This document shows positions 42,608 through 53,768 of a stretch of 64,000 nucleotides of DNA, piece after piece. A program made the translations under genes and the position numbers. Under the pieces are notes generated by a model. The model was not told the origin of the DNA. It did not search any database and was given only the letters and a program-made list of their open reading frames with translations. The DNA comes from Neobacillus sp. CF12 (GTDB taxonomy: Bacteria; Bacillota; Bacilli; Bacillales; Cytobacillaceae): contig NZ_JAUCEU010000007.1 in assembly GCF_030348765.1 (NCBI RefSeq), positions 1,544,501-1,608,500 on the forward strand, given 5' to 3'. The number at the start of each line of letters is the position of its first letter. The first letter of the stretch is position 1.

Positions 42608-44893
42608 CTAACTTTGACATGCTTCACATTCCTCGATTTCAGATTGAGAAGTACTTCTTATGTAATAAGTCGTTTTTAATCCCAGCTTCCATGCTTCTCT
42701 ATGAAGATTTAATAACTCTACCGCTTTAATGTCATGACGAACGTAGAGGTTGAAACTAATCGATTGGTCAATATGGCGCTGCCTGGCGGCGTTTTGCCTT
42801 ATACTCCATGTCTGATCTAAGACATGCCTAGTTCTTCGATAAAAGTTGTAACTGCTATGATCCAAGTCAGGTGCAGTTACTTTAAACTTGAAATTTTTTT
42901 TCTCCTCTGCGTATTCGACAGCATATAAAGGATCTATCCCATCTGTTGATCCACCAATCTTTGCAGTGGAAGAGTTTGGAGCAATCGCCATCATCCACCC
43001 ATTTCGAACCCCATTCCTTGAAATCTCCTCCATCAATTGGTTCCAGCGATCAGATTTATACCCTTTTCGTTCAAAATACTTTCCTGATTGCCATTCTGAA
43101 CCTTTAAATTTTGGATAGCTGCCTTTTTCCTTAGCCAATGCCATCGACGAACGAATCGTAAGGTAAGCTATATTCTCATATAGTCGATCTGCATATTCAA
43201 CTGCTTCTTCCGATTCCCAATAAATGCCTTCTAACGCAAGAAGGTGATGCCAGCCAAACGTACCTAATCCCACAGGGCGATATCGCTTATTTGTCACTTC
43301 GGCTTGTCCAACTGAAATGGTATTAAGATCAATCACATTGTCTAGCATTCTCATTTGAATAGGAATTACTCTTTCTAGTACATTCCCTTTTACAGCTCTC
43401 GGCAGATTAATAGATGATAGATTGCAGACAACAAAGTCTCCTGGTTTTCGAGCAATAACAATATTTCCATCTTCATCCTTATATTCTTTTACAATGGTTG
43501 TCGCTGACATATTTTGCGTAATCTCTGTACACAAATTGCTGCAATAAATCGATGCAAGGCCATTTCCTCTTACATGTTTGTTTGGATTTTGACGATTTAC
43601 CTCATCCCGATAAAACATATAGGGAGTACCGGTTTCTAATTGAGAGATCATAATCCTTGCCATAATATCCATTGCTCGATAGGTTTTTCGAGGAAGGAAT
43701 GGATGTTTTACTGCTTCCTCATACTTTTCAGTAAAAAATTTTACATCACACTCATCATAAAAATCCTCTAAACCTAGGGGATTACCGTCTTGGTCCTTCC
43801 ACCCCATAATTTGTTTTACTTGGTGTGGACAAAAGGTATGCCATACTCCAACACTTCTACCGTTTTCGTCTACCTCTTCTAATTTTTTCATAAATAAGTC
43901 TGGTATCGAAACGCCTGTAAAAATATCATGTGCCTTTCGTCTTTCGTCACCATTATTTGTTTTTAAGTCTAAAAAGCCATTCATAATATCTTTATGAAAT
44001 ACATCTAAATAAACGGCGATTGCTCCTTGTCTTTGGCCCAATTGATCCACACTCACAGCGGTATCATTAATAAGACGAATCCATGGTACCACCCCAGAGG
44101 AATTGCCTTTGAACTTTTTGATATCAGAACCTAAAGCACGTACCTTTCCTAGATATACACCTAGCCCGCCGCCGTCTTTACTTAATCTAGCAATATCCCA
44201 ATTGTTCAAATAAATTCCATCTAACGAATCGTCTACTGTATCAATAAAACAGGAAGAGAGCTGCCCAAAACTTTTTCCGGCATTTGATAGAGTTGGTGTA
44301 GCAACGGTCATATACAAGTTGCTAAGTGCCCAGTATGTTTCTTTTACAAGGTTTAACCTGTTTTCCTTTTTTTCTTTTCTCATTAATGTCATCGCAATGA
44401 TCATAAACCGTTCTTGAGGTAACTCATAGAGATTACCTTCGTAATCCTTTGCTAAGTAACGATCTGCTAGTAAAAATAACCCAATATAATTAAACAAATG
44501 ATCCCGTTCAGACGTTATTTCTGCCCCTAATTGCTGAATTTCTTCTTTTGAATAATCTTGCAATAGTTCCTCAGAGTAGATTCCGATTCTAGTTAATTTA
44601 GTAATCAAAGAATATAGGTCTCCATATTTGTTTTCTAGCTTGTACCCCCTGCTGCTTGATGCATTCCGATAAAGTTCCTGTAAATATAGATTTGCCGCTA
44701 GAAAGGTCCAGTTTGGGTCGGTCATTGAAATTTGATTTAATGCATAAAAAAGTGATTGTTCAAATATGGATGAGTCTTCAAGACCAGCGATCTTATCAAC
44801 TAATTCAGTTGTGTCCAGATTATATTTTTCAGAAACTCTTTTCACTGCTGCTAAAACTGAATCTCTCTCTGAATAAATACTGTTTACTACCAT
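42608..44893 (-). CDS. nrdA: Class I ribonucleotide reductase, alpha subunit
   Basis: A 761-residue catalytic subunit. The active-site trio is in CSNLCTEI (Asn, Cys, Glu), the redox Cys pair lies in SSCFIDTVDDS and FVVCNLSSINL, and the C-terminal shuttle cysteines are CEACQS. The substrate loop PGDFVVCN and GIDPLYAVEYAEEKKNF are family features. The N-terminus lacks a full ATP-cone; only about 80 helical residues precede the core. It reduces ribonucleotides to deoxyribonucleotides. Expression should be shut off by B12 through the riboswitch and terminator directly upstream. GAGGAAT precedes the ATG. Confidence 0.95.
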   Translation of the reverse strand: MVVNSIYSERDSVLAAVKRVSEKYNLDTTELVDKIAGLEDSSIFEQSLFYALNQISMTDPNWTFLAANLYLQELYRNASSSRGYKLENKYGDLYSLITKLTRIGIYSEELLQDYSKEEIQQLGAEITSERDHLFNYIGLFLLADRYLAKDYEGNLYELPQERFMIIAMTLMRKEKKENRLNLVKETYWALSNLYMTVATPTLSNAGKSFGQLSSCFIDTVDDSLDGIYLNNWDIARLSKDGGGLGVYLGKVRALGSDIKKFKGNSSGVVPWIRLINDTAVSVDQLGQRQGAIAVYLDVFHKDIMNGFLDLKTNNGDERRKAHDIFTGVSIPDLFMKKLEEVDENGRSVGVWHTFCPHQVKQIMGWKDQDGNPLGLEDFYDECDVKFFTEKYEEAVKHPFLPRKTYRAMDIMARIMISQLETGTPYMFYRDEVNRQNPNKHVRGNGLASIYCSNLCTEITQNMSATTIVKEYKDEDGNIVIARKPGDFVVCNLSSINLPRAVKGNVLERVIPIQMRMLDNVIDLNTISVGQAEVTNKRYRPVGLGTFGWHHLLALEGIYWESEEAVEYADRLYENIAYLTIRSSMALAKEKGSYPKFKGSEWQSGKYFERKGYKSDRWNQLMEEISRNGVRNGWMMAIAPNSSTAKIGGSTDGIDPLYAVEYAEEKKNFKFKVTAPDLDHSSYNFYRRTRHVLDQTWSIRQNAARQRHIDQSISFNLYVRHDIKAVELLNLHREAWKLGLKTTYYIRSTSQSEIEECEACQS

Positions 44894-44936
44894 ACCAATT
44901 CCTCATTTCCTTTCGTTTGACTTCGTGAGAGAAACG

Positions 44937-44965
44937 ACAAAAAACCCATCAATGAAGATGGGTTT
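44937..44965 (-). terminator. Riboswitch-controlled terminator before nrdA
   Basis: On the minus strand AAACCCATC/GATGGGTTT (9-bp stem, 6-base loop) is followed by a T-run. It lies between the cobalamin aptamer and the nrdA start, so it is probably the expression platform: B12 binding would favour termination. Confidence 0.85.
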
Positions 44966-45059
44966 GATAACGTGGAATAATCTATCATACAGGCTCGATC
45001 CCTGTAATAGCAGGATACCCTCGTTATATCTTCCCAGCTCCCGAAGAAGATAATACGTA

Positions 45060-45216
45060 ATAGAAATGGCAGGTCTCCTGACTTGTGCATCGCCCTACTC
45101 TAATCCCTTCCCGTCGTAGAGACAGTGGATATGATTATTTCGTCAGCACTTACAGTTGCGGGTACAGTTCTGGTTTCTCATCCAGATTCCCTTTTAAGTC
45201 TATACAGACACCATTT
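45060..45216 (-). promoter_or_regulatory. Cobalamin riboswitch controlling nrdA-nrdB-flavodoxin
   Basis: On the minus strand the aptamer begins near GGTGTC, then AAAAGGGAATC, CCGCAACTGTAAGTGCTGACG, CCACTGT...GACGGGAAGG, and ends with the B12 box GTCAGGAGACCTGCC at about 45066-45082. These are the canonical conserved blocks in order. The target is a B12-independent class I reductase, consistent with repression when B12 is available for a class II enzyme elsewhere in the genome. Confidence 0.93.
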
Positions 45217-45387
45217 ATATTGGTCATTATCTATATTTAGTGTTTAAGATATTAATCACCACTAAATATTGTATGTTCCCAACTATAATATACTAATTCC
45301 ATTTTGACAATAACAAAAATTAATTCTCTGAAAATTATGTACGAATGATTTTTTATATGTTATATTAATTGGCAATTACATATCGTG

Positions 45388-45545
45388 TAAGAATTGGTGC
45401 CAAGCTGAGGCTTGGCTTAATAGGGAAGAACGGTGCAAGTCCGTCGCTGTCCCGCAACTGTAATTCGGAGTAAATCACGCTATACCACTGTCTTTTGACG
45501 GGAAGGTGTGAGGATCATTGATGAAAAGCCAGGAGACCTGCCAAT
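45388..45545 (+). promoter_or_regulatory. Cobalamin riboswitch controlling metE
   Basis: The canonical blocks occur in order: GGTGCC, TTAATAGGGAA, CGGTGCAAGTCCG, CGCTGTCCCGCAACTGTAA, CCACTGT...GACGGGAAGG, and the B12 box GCCAGGAGACCTGCC ending near 45542. It lies back to back with the nrd riboswitch, about 170 bases apart. It should turn off the B12-independent methionine synthase when B12 is present. Confidence 0.95.
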
Positions 45546-45662
45546 TTGTAGTACACACCAGATACCTACGTGGAAATAGGCGGTGACATTCATTTGTACG
45601 ACAAACGAGTTATGAGTAGTATTGTTTATGCCTGATATTAAACATACCTTTAGCTTGATTGT

Positions 45663-45696
45663 AAAGCCATTTCCGGTTCACGGAGATGGCTTTTTT
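45663..45696 (+). terminator. Riboswitch-controlled terminator before metE
   Basis: AAAGCCATTTCC pairs with GGAGATGGCTTT (one G-T pair) and is followed by a T-run. It lies between the aptamer and the metE ribosome binding site and is the likely expression platform. Confidence 0.85.
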
Positions 45697-45732
45697 GTAT
45701 TTGGAATTATGTAAAAAAAGGAGGAATCGTAA

Positions 45733-48030
45733 ATGAATTTAGCTAGTACAGCCATTGGTTACCCATATATAGGTGGTAATCGAGAATGGAAACGTTGTCT
45801 TGAATCGTTTTGGAAAAGTGAGAAATCAGAGGAAGAGTTTATCTTTGAAATGAAAACCATTCGGTTAAATCAGTTGAAGCACCAGCAATCATTAGGTTTA
45901 GACATTCTTACAGTTGGAGATTTTACATTTTATGACCGTATGCTCGACCTCGCCACCATGTTCGGTTTAATTCCGGCTCGCTATAAGTGGACTGGAGAGA
46001 GGGTAGATCTTACGACATATTACGCAATGGCACGTGGAGCGAAAGATGTTGTGGCATCTGAAATGACAAAGTGGTTTAATACCAACTACCACTACATTGT
46101 ACCTGAGTATGAAGACCAGCCACTAAAATTAACTCAAAACTACATTTTAGATTACTTTTTAGAAGCGAAGTTCGAACTTGGTTTAATAACAAAACCGACC
46201 ATTATAGGTCCATATACTTTTGTTCAACTATCTAAAGGATACTATTCCATATCAAAAGCATCTTTTATTTTAAGACTCTTACCGCTTTATGCTCAAGTAC
46301 TCCAACAACTTGTAGATGCAGGAGCAAAGTGGATTCAAGTAGAAGAACCAGCATTAGTCCTTTCATTAGCACCTGAAGATATCAAACTAGTTCAACAAAT
46401 TTATAAACAATTAGCACTAGAAGTACCTGAAGCGAAACTGATGTTGCAAACCTACTTTGAAGGATTATCAGCGTATGAAGAGCTGATTCAATTACCTGTT
46501 GCCGGAGTCGGCCTTGACTTTATTCATGGTACAGATGAGAATATGGAATCAATCCGTAAACACGGTTTCCCACAAGATAAAGTATTAGGAATTGGAATCG
46601 TAAATGGGCGTGATATTTGGCGGGCAAATTTGGCTGAAAAAGCACTGATGACAAAAGCTATTTTATCATTAAGCGGTGTAAATGAAGCCTGGGTTCAATC
46701 TTCTTGTAGTTTACAGCATGTACCTGTTACGGCGAAATCCGAAAAGCAGCTGGATGCCACTCTTCTAAATGCATTGTCCTTTGCAGATGAGAAAATTGTT
46801 GAGTTACAACATATCACGGCCTTTGTTTCAGATGAGGGTTGGTCAGGAAGTAAAAGCGTGTCACAAAGTATGCTGGCAATTCAAGCATTAAAGCAGCATG
46901 AGGCGAGGAAAAATCCACGCGTGGAAGATCTCCTATCGCATGTGAAACCAGAGAATTTTGCACGTTCAATGCCTTATAAAGAACGTCAACCTTTACAACA
47001 AGCAGCGTTACATTTACCTGATTTTCCAACAACCACGATTGGCAGTTTCCCTCAATCTGATCAAGTAAAACGAACACGTACAGCATGGCGTAAAAAAGAA
47101 ATTACGGATACTGAATATGCAGAGTTTGTGAAAAATGAAACGGCTCGTTGGATTCAAATTCAGGAAGAAATTGGCCTTGATGTTTTCGTGCATGGTGAAT
47201 TTGAGAGGACAGATATGGTTGAGTACTTTGGGGAAAAGCTTAAAGGTTTTGCCTTTACAGAAAAAGCATGGGTTGTATCATATGGGTCACGTTGTGTGAA
47301 ACCGCCGATTATTTATGGTGACGTCGAGTGGACATTACCAATGACAGTGAAGGAAATAGTAGAAGCACAGAAATTAACATCTAAGTATGTTAAAGGGATG
47401 TTAACAGGACCTGTCACCATCTTAAATTGGTCTTTTGTGCGTGATGATCTTTCTCGTGAACATGTAGCCAACCAAATCGCCTTAGCACTAAGAGAAGAGA
47501 TTCAAGCATTAGAAAATGCTGGCATTGCTATTATACAGGTGGATGAACCCGCTTTACGTGAAGGCTTGCCATTAAGGAAAGAAGATTGGAATGAATATTT
47601 ATCATGGGCAGTAAATGCATTTAAGCTCGCGACTTCGAGTGTCAGAAATGAAACACAAATCCATACACATATGTGTTATTGCGAGTTTAATAACTTTATA
47701 GAGCCGATTCGTGCTCTTGATGCAGATGTCATTTCTATCGAAACGTCTAGAAGTCATGGGGAACTAATTCAATCACTAAAACAAAATCCATATGAACTTG
47801 GTATTGGTTTAGGTGTGTATGATATACATAGCCCGCGTGTCCCCAGTGTAGAAGAAATCGATGTGATATTAAAAGATAGCCTTGAGATTATTTCAATAGA
47901 ACAGTTCTGGGTGAATCCCGATTGTGGTTTAAAAACACGGCATGAAGATGAAACTATTTTCTCATTAAAAAATATGGTGACAGCTGCACGAAAACTTCGC
48001 CAACGGCAAAAACAAACTGTTAAAAACTAA
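45733..48030 (+). CDS. metE: Cobalamin-independent methionine synthase
   Basis: A 765-residue enzyme that methylates homocysteine from methyl-tetrahydrofolate polyglutamate without B12. The two-barrel architecture is complete. The C-terminal half has the Zn ligands in IHTHMCYCEF (His and Cys) and VNPDCGLKTR (Cys). PTTTIGSFPQ opens the catalytic domain, and GMLTGPVTILNWSF and VDEPALREGLP are signature stretches. The N-terminus differs from the common MKTSNLGYPRIG form (LASTAIGYPYIGGNREWKRCLE) but aligns. AAGGAGG precedes the ATG. It is controlled by the upstream riboswitch. Confidence 0.96.
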   Translation: MNLASTAIGYPYIGGNREWKRCLESFWKSEKSEEEFIFEMKTIRLNQLKHQQSLGLDILTVGDFTFYDRMLDLATMFGLIPARYKWTGERVDLTTYYAMARGAKDVVASEMTKWFNTNYHYIVPEYEDQPLKLTQNYILDYFLEAKFELGLITKPTIIGPYTFVQLSKGYYSISKASFILRLLPLYAQVLQQLVDAGAKWIQVEEPALVLSLAPEDIKLVQQIYKQLALEVPEAKLMLQTYFEGLSAYEELIQLPVAGVGLDFIHGTDENMESIRKHGFPQDKVLGIGIVNGRDIWRANLAEKALMTKAILSLSGVNEAWVQSSCSLQHVPVTAKSEKQLDATLLNALSFADEKIVELQHITAFVSDEGWSGSKSVSQSMLAIQALKQHEARKNPRVEDLLSHVKPENFARSMPYKERQPLQQAALHLPDFPTTTIGSFPQSDQVKRTRTAWRKKEITDTEYAEFVKNETARWIQIQEEIGLDVFVHGEFERTDMVEYFGEKLKGFAFTEKAWVVSYGSRCVKPPIIYGDVEWTLPMTVKEIVEAQKLTSKYVKGMLTGPVTILNWSFVRDDLSREHVANQIALALREEIQALENAGIAIIQVDEPALREGLPLRKEDWNEYLSWAVNAFKLATSSVRNETQIHTHMCYCEFNNFIEPIRALDADVISIETSRSHGELIQSLKQNPYELGIGLGVYDIHSPRVPSVEEIDVILKDSLEIISIEQFWVNPDCGLKTRHEDETIFSLKNMVTAARKLRQRQKQTVKN

Positions 48031-48060
48031 AAGGTAATTAAAATTGTAATTGTCTATAAA

Positions 48061-48107
48061 AGGAAGAAGATGTAAGCTGCAATTTCCCTTACATCTTCCC
48101 CTTTTTT
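48061..48107. terminator. Terminator between metE and glgA
   Basis: AAGATGTAAG and CTTACATCTT form a perfect 10-bp stem, extended by AAGG/CCTT pairs, followed by a T-run on the plus side and an A-run on the other. It can serve both convergent genes. Confidence 0.85.
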
Positions 48108-48126
48108 AATAACAACAAGTTTTCCT

Positions 48127-49569
48127 TTACTCCGCTGAGCCTTCAATTAGCCCCTCATATATTTCATTATATTTCTTAGCAGACTGTGACCAACTATAAT
48201 CTTGCGTCATTGCATTTTGTATTAAGTGATTCCAGGATTCATCTTGATGATAGTATTGTAAGGCTCTTTTAACAGTATGAAGCATATCATGGGCATTTAA
48301 ATTCTTAAATGAGAACCCATTACCCAAACCTGTTGACTCATCATAAGATTGAACGGTATCATTTAATCCGCCTGTTTCTCTTACGATGGGAATGGTTCCG
48401 TACTGCAAGGCGATAAGTTGTCCTAGTCCACATGGCTCAAACTGCGAAGGCATTAAAAACAAATCTGCCCCTGCATAAATTTTATGGGCTAATGCCTCAC
48501 TAAAACCAATATATATCTTCACCTTATCTGGGTATTCAAAGGCCATTTGATTCAAGAAGTTTTCATAATAATAATCTCCAGATCCAAGTACGATGAATTG
48601 TACATCATCCTCCATTATCTCATGAAATACATGGAGCACTAAATCTAAACCTTTTTGTGCTGTTAACCGTGTAACCATTGCAATAATGGGTGTGTCTTCT
48701 TTTTCGGGTAAACCAAAATATTGTTGTAGAACTTTCTTATTTTCAGATTTCCCCTCTATCGTATCAAGATCATAAGAAACAGCAATATCAGGATCTAGGC
48801 TTGGATTATAAACGGAATCATCTATACCATTTACAATTCCAATGAGCTTATTGCTGTGCTTTCGTAATAGTCCATCAAGCTTTTCTCCATAGTAGGGGAA
48901 TTGAATTTCCTCTTTATAGGTGGGACTGACCGTTGTTACAACGTCAGAAGAAACAATACCACCCTTCATAAAGTTAACATTTCCATAAAATTCAAGCTGC
49001 TCCATATTAAAAAAATGCGGATCTAATCGTAACAGCTCACTCATTAACTCAAATGGGAATATTCCCTGGAATTGCAAATTGTGAATCGTAAAAACGGTTT
49101 TTATTTTCGAGTACATTGGATCATGACGATATTGGGCGTTTAATAAAAAATTCACCATAGCGGTATGCCAGTCATGAGAATGAATCACATCCGGAATAAA
49201 ATCCAGATATGGGATACACTCGAGTACTGCCTTTGAGAAAAAAGAGAATCGTTCTCCATCATCATCATGCCCGTATAATGAGCTGCGATTAAAATAATAT
49301 TCGTTATCAATGAAATGATAGGTAATTCCATCATGCTCTGTGGTAAAAATGCCGCAGTATTGACTTAGTGGACCTAAGGGAACATTAATGGAATTTTTAA
49401 ATTGAAAAGATTGTTTAAACTTTTCAGGAATTAAACTATAATTTGGTAAAATAACATGTACCTCAGTACCTAATTTTTTTAACTCTTTAGGAAGTGCACC
49501 TGCTACGTCCGCAAGACCACCTGTCTTCACAAACGGAACACACTCAGATACGGCAAATAAAACTTTCAC
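48127..49569 (-). CDS. glgA: Glycogen synthase
   Basis: A 480-residue ADP-glucose-dependent GT5 glycogen synthase. The N-terminal substrate motif is [23 protein letters not shown] lies at about 130, and [14 protein letters not shown] and [12 protein letters not shown] mark the C-terminal nucleotide domain with the catalytic EPCGL Glu. The start is GTG with AGGGGAG; it begins 3 bases after the glgD stop. It is the last gene of the operon. In B. subtilis glgP follows here, but in this window the convergent metE gene follows instead. Confidence 0.96.
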   Translation of the reverse strand: MKVLFAVSECVPFVKTGGLADVAGALPKELKKLGTEVHVILPNYSLIPEKFKQSFQFKNSINVPLGPLSQYCGIFTTEHDGITYHFIDNEYYFNRSSLYGHDDDGERFSFFSKAVLECIPYLDFIPDVIHSHDWHTAMVNFLLNAQYRHDPMYSKIKTVFTIHNLQFQGIFPFELMSELLRLDPHFFNMEQLEFYGNVNFMKGGIVSSDVVTTVSPTYKEEIQFPYYGEKLDGLLRKHSNKLIGIVNGIDDSVYNPSLDPDIAVSYDLDTIEGKSENKKVLQQYFGLPEKEDTPIIAMVTRLTAQKGLDLVLHVFHEIMEDDVQFIVLGSGDYYYENFLNQMAFEYPDKVKIYIGFSEALAHKIYAGADLFLMPSQFEPCGLGQLIALQYGTIPIVRETGGLNDTVQSYDESTGLGNGFSFKNLNAHDMLHTVKRALQYYHQDESWNHLIQNAMTQDYSWSQSAKKYNEIYEGLIEGSAE

Positions 49570-49572
49570 TTC

Positions 49573-50589
49573 TCAGCTCCCCTTTTGTACTGTCCCTTTT
49601 TCGACTACATAAGGTGTCCCTGCATTTCCAGTTAGTTTGACACCACTTTCAATTCTGACATCCTTATCAATGATGACTCCATCAAGTACACAATTTTCTT
49701 CTATCTGAGTTTTCTGCATAATAATGGAGTTACGAATGACAGAGCCTTTTCCGATTTTGACAGAACGGGAGATTATGCAGTTCTCCACTTCGCCTTCAAT
49801 CTTGCATCCATTGGCAATCAGAGAGTTCGCAACCTTTGCGCCCATTTTATAGCGTGTTGGAGGCTCATCCTTTACCTTTGTAAAGATTGGCTCATCTCTC
49901 GTAAATACTTGTTTATATGCTGCTGACTCAAGCATATCCATGCTATGTTTATAGTAACTTTCTAGAGAGTCTATAATTGCAATATATTCCTTATACTCAT
50001 ACTTTTCAACTTTAAATTTATCTAGCCGCTCATTTACGACATCTACAATACTGTGATAGCCCTGATCCTTATACTGTTCAAATAGACCGAGCAATAAATC
50101 TTTTTCTAAAATGAACGTTTGCAGCGATTCTCCATTATGAACGACCTCGGTAATATCTGCTTCTGTTTCAATATGATGATCCAAAATGGTACTAAAATTT
50201 ATGGTCCCAATAATATTGCAGTTGGTAATCACCACATATTTTTGCCTGCTGCGTAAGAAAAAGCTAATGTTCTTTGCAAGATGTGCAAAGGATCCAAAAT
50301 CTTCATTCTTAAAATTGCTATCTGGCGTGAAAACAAACAGTCCATCACGCTTTCTATCCAAGTCCCATTGCTTGCCACATCCTAAATGGTCCATAAGGGA
50401 CCTAACCCCATGACCAGTGAAAATAGCAACACTCGTGATCCCTGAATTCACCATATTCGATAACAAAAAATCAATTAATCGGTATCGTCCTGCAAACGGA
50501 AGGGATGCTATGGATCGATGAGCTGTTAAATTTTGAAACGTGTCCAACTCATGGGTTGCATTAATGATTCCTAACATTGATTGTGGCAT
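49573..50589 (-). CDS. glgD: GlgD, ADP-glucose pyrophosphorylase regulatory subunit
   Basis: A 338-residue paralogue of GlgC with a nucleotidyltransferase N-terminus (RSIASLPFAGRYRLIDFLLSNMVNSGI) but without the complete GGxGxRL pyrophosphorylase motif, and with a C-terminal left-handed beta-helix (VENCIISRSVKIGKGSVIRNSIIMQ). It forms a complex with GlgC in Bacillus and raises its activity. It lies between glgC and glgA. The missing catalytic loop supports a regulatory rather than catalytic role. Confidence 0.93.
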   Translation of the reverse strand: MPQSMLGIINATHELDTFQNLTAHRSIASLPFAGRYRLIDFLLSNMVNSGITSVAIFTGHGVRSLMDHLGCGKQWDLDRKRDGLFVFTPDSNFKNEDFGSFAHLAKNISFFLRSRQKYVVITNCNIIGTINFSTILDHHIETEADITEVVHNGESLQTFILEKDLLLGLFEQYKDQGYHSIVDVVNERLDKFKVEKYEYKEYIAIIDSLESYYKHSMDMLESAAYKQVFTRDEPIFTKVKDEPPTRYKMGAKVANSLIANGCKIEGEVENCIISRSVKIGKGSVIRNSIIMQKTQIEENCVLDGVIIDKDVRIESGVKLTGNAGTPYVVEKGTVQKGS

Positions 50590-50619
50590 AGTATCTTATT
50601 CCTTTCCTATCTATTTTTT

Positions 50620-51747
50620 CTAAACATCCTTAGCAACCAGTATGACATCGTCCCTGTTCTTTTCCGGACGAATAATGGTATTATCCTCAACGACCATGTC
50701 TTCAGCGATAATGGCCTTCTCAATTACTACATTTTTTCCAATCACAGCATTGGGCATTATTACGGAGTCCTGAATCACGCTTCCTTCTTCGACTGTTACA
50801 CCTTGGAATAGAACAGAATGCTTAATAGTACCTTCTACGATACAACCTTCATTAATCAATGACTCTTCTACATGAGCAGTTGGAGAAATATATTGCGGCG
50901 GCTGGTTAGGATTAACCGAGTATATTCTCCAACTTCGATCATAAAGGTCTAATTCTGTTTCTTCTTTTAATAAGTCCATATTTGCTTCCCATAGACTTTT
51001 AACTGTCCCAACGTCCTTCCAGTACCCCTTGAATGGATACGCGACCACTTTTTTGTTTTCTTCCAATAAAAGGGGAATAATATCCTTGCCAAAATCATTG
51101 GAGGAATCCGGATTATTATCGTCTATCTCTAAAAACGTTTTTAAAACAGACCAATTAAAGATGTAAATCCCCATAGAAGCCAAATTACTTTTTGGATTTT
51201 TTGGTTTTTCCTCAAATTCAATAATGTCTAAGTTGATGTTCGTATTCATGATTCCAAAACGGCTTGCTTCATCCCAAGGCACCTCAATAACAGAAATGCT
51301 AACATCTGCATCCTTTTCAATATGATAATCCAGCATTTTAGAATAATCCATTTTATAAATATGGTCACCAGAAAGGATCAGGACATATTCTGGATTGTAT
51401 TGCTTTATGTAATTAATATTTTCGTAAATAGCGCTGGCTGTTCCTTTATACCACTTAACGCCAGAGGTTTCCGCATAAGGAGGCAATACTGTTACCCCGC
51501 CATTACTTCTATCTAAATCCCAAGCCGCACCAATCCCGATATAAGAGTGTAAAACCAGAGGCTGATACTGTGTTAATACACCTACTGTATCAATTCCTGA
51601 GTTTGTACAGTTACTTAATGGAAAATCAATAATTCGATATTTGCCGCCAAATGAAACAGCTGGCTTTGCAATATATCTAGTAAGAGCCCCAAGGCGGCTA
51701 CCTTGTCCTCCTGCTAGCAACATTGCTACGCACTTTTTTTGTACCAT
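50620..51747 (-). CDS. glgC: Glucose-1-phosphate adenylyltransferase catalytic subunit
   Basis: A 375-residue enzyme making ADP-glucose from ATP and glucose-1-phosphate. The catalytic loop [14 protein letters not shown] is intact, followed by [30 protein letters not shown] and [11 protein letters not shown], and a beta-helix C-terminus. The ATG at 51747 follows AAAGGGG; the longer frame upstream is not homologous. Its start overlaps the end of glgB by 50 bases, indicating tight coupling in the operon. Confidence 0.96.
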   Translation of the reverse strand: MVQKKCVAMLLAGGQGSRLGALTRYIAKPAVSFGGKYRIIDFPLSNCTNSGIDTVGVLTQYQPLVLHSYIGIGAAWDLDRSNGGVTVLPPYAETSGVKWYKGTASAIYENINYIKQYNPEYVLILSGDHIYKMDYSKMLDYHIEKDADVSISVIEVPWDEASRFGIMNTNINLDIIEFEEKPKNPKSNLASMGIYIFNWSVLKTFLEIDDNNPDSSNDFGKDIIPLLLEENKKVVAYPFKGYWKDVGTVKSLWEANMDLLKEETELDLYDRSWRIYSVNPNQPPQYISPTAHVEESLINEGCIVEGTIKHSVLFQGVTVEEGSVIQDSVIMPNAVIGKNVVIEKAIIAEDMVVEDNTIIRPEKNRDDVILVAKDV

Positions 51748-53626
51748 TGCTATTTGTCCCCTTTCTGGATTTAACTGGTCGTAAAATGGATATACCAAAT
51801 GGAGGTATGGTCATTTCGAGATGACATGGCTGGTTGTGAAACGGCTTTTCAATCGGTTTGATTTTCTTATTATTGACCTGACCAGAACCACCAAATTGAA
51901 TACTATCACTATTAAGTATTTCATTGTAAAAAGCGTAAGATGGTACCCCAACTTTGTAATGTTCATAAACGACCTCTGTAAAATTACACACGATAATAAG
52001 AGCGTTTTCCTTTTTTCCTTTTCTTATGAACGAGAAAATACTTTGATCTTTATTATCGGCATCAATCCATTCAAAGCCTTCGTAGGAATGATCCAGTTCC
52101 CATAATGCCTTTGAATCTTTATACAGCTGCATTAATTTTTTGAAGTAATCATTCAAAATACGGTGCATCTCAAAATCGTGTAATTCCCAATCTAAATCCT
52201 CTAAATCCTTCCATTCATCGAATTGACCGAACTCTCCACCCATAAACAGCAGTTTTTTACCTGGGTGTGTCATTAAATACCCTAATAAAAGCCGCAGTTG
52301 TGCAAACTTCCGCCAATAATCACCTGGCATTTTATTTAATAGTGATTTTTTTCCATGGACAACCTCATCATGTGATAAAGGTAGGACGAAGTTTTCTGTA
52401 TAAGCATACAGTATGGAAAAGGTTACTTTGTCATGCAAATACTTCCTGTTCTGCGGTTCTGCTTCCATATATTTTAAAATATCGTTCATCCAACCCATGT
52501 TCCATTTATAGTTAAAGCCTAAACCGCCTTCAGAGGTGGGTCTTGTCACAAGCGGCCAATCGGTCGAATCCTCAGCAATCATTAGCAGATTAGGTTCTGC
52601 GTCAAACACGACCTCATTCAGCTTTCTTAAGAAGCTAACAGCATATTCATTCTTTTGAGATTCCCCTCCTGCTTGCCAAAAAAGCATATTGGCAACCGCG
52701 TCAACACGAAATCCATCAATATGATAGTATTTGATCCAGAATAAAGCGTTAGAAATTAAAAAACTTTGCACCTCACCTTTTCCCAAATCAAAATTCGCTG
52801 TGCCCCATATCGGATTTTCTTTTACGTAAACATCCTCATATTCATAAGTAGTCTGTCCATCGAACATATACAAACCATGGGCATCTTTACAAAAATGTCC
52901 CGGAACCCAATCAAGAATAACCCCTATTCCACTTTGGTGACATTGGTCAATAAAATACATTAAATCGTGCGGAGTACCATATCGACTTGTAGCAGAATAG
53001 TATCCCGTTCCTTGATATCCCCAAGAACGGTCATAAGGGTGTTCAACTAAAGGCAAAAGTTCAATGTGTGTAAAATGATGTTCAATTACGTAAGGAATCA
53101 GTTCATCGGCTAGTTCCCTATATGTAAAAAACTCTTCTTCACCCTTTTTCTTCCAAGAGCCTAAATGTACTTCATAAATGGCAAGCGGTTCTTCATACAC
53201 AGTTTTCTTTTCTTTATGTTGAAACCATTCCTGATCCTGCCAATTGTAACCTTCCAATTCATAGATAATAGATGCTGTATTTGGCCTGATTTCTGAATAA
53301 AATGCATACGGATCTGATTTAAGGATGGTGTCTCCCTTTGCTGTTTTAATTTGATACTTATATATATCATTTTCTAGCAGCCCCGGGATAAAAAGGGACC
53401 ATATTCCCTGTTTATTAAGTTTCGTCATTTCATGTTTACTACCATTCCATTTATTGAAATCCCCGACAACATATACTTGGGCAGCACGCGGAGCCCAAAC
53501 AGTAAAGCGAGTACCTTTTTCTCCTTTTTGACTTTCAGTATGAGCGCCAAATACTTTATAACTCTCAAACAAATTTCCTTCGTGAAAAAGATATACTTCA
53601 TACTCTGTTGGATGTGTATCAATCAC
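51698..53626 (-). CDS. glgB: 1,4-alpha-glucan branching enzyme
   Basis: A GH13 branching enzyme of about 642 residues. The N-terminal CBM48 domain ([23 protein letters not shown]) is followed by the catalytic barrel, with nucleophile Asp in [10 protein letters not shown], acid/base Glu in [10 protein letters not shown] and [16 protein letters not shown]. The C-terminus carries a basic tail ([24 protein letters not shown]) that overlaps glgC. A GTG at 53626 was preferred over the GTG at 53635, which overlaps the GAGGTGA site. It is the first gene of glgB-glgC-glgD-glgA. Confidence 0.95.
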   Translation of the reverse strand: MIDTHPTEYEVYLFHEGNLFESYKVFGAHTESQKGEKGTRFTVWAPRAAQVYVVGDFNKWNGSKHEMTKLNKQGIWSLFIPGLLENDIYKYQIKTAKGDTILKSDPYAFYSEIRPNTASIIYELEGYNWQDQEWFQHKEKKTVYEEPLAIYEVHLGSWKKKGEEEFFTYRELADELIPYVIEHHFTHIELLPLVEHPYDRSWGYQGTGYYSATSRYGTPHDLMYFIDQCHQSGIGVILDWVPGHFCKDAHGLYMFDGQTTYEYEDVYVKENPIWGTANFDLGKGEVQSFLISNALFWIKYYHIDGFRVDAVANMLFWQAGGESQKNEYAVSFLRKLNEVVFDAEPNLLMIAEDSTDWPLVTRPTSEGGLGFNYKWNMGWMNDILKYMEAEPQNRKYLHDKVTFSILYAYTENFVLPLSHDEVVHGKKSLLNKMPGDYWRKFAQLRLLLGYLMTHPGKKLLFMGGEFGQFDEWKDLEDLDWELHDFEMHRILNDYFKKLMQLYKDSKALWELDHSYEGFEWIDADNKDQSIFSFIRKGKKENALIIVCNFTEVVYEHYKVGVPSYAFYNEILNSDSIQFGGSGQVNNKKIKPIEKPFHNQPCHLEMTIPPFGISILRPVKSRKGTNSNGTKKVRSNVASRRTR

Positions 53627-53768
53627 AAGTCTCACCTCTTTAAACTGCTTTTACAGTATGACTATTAAGGTTATTTATATTCTCCTTAGCTTTTCTAAAA
53701 ACAAATGTTTAATGCATCACATAACTTTGAAAATCTCTTAAAAACAAGGCTCTGATAAAGAAAGATGT

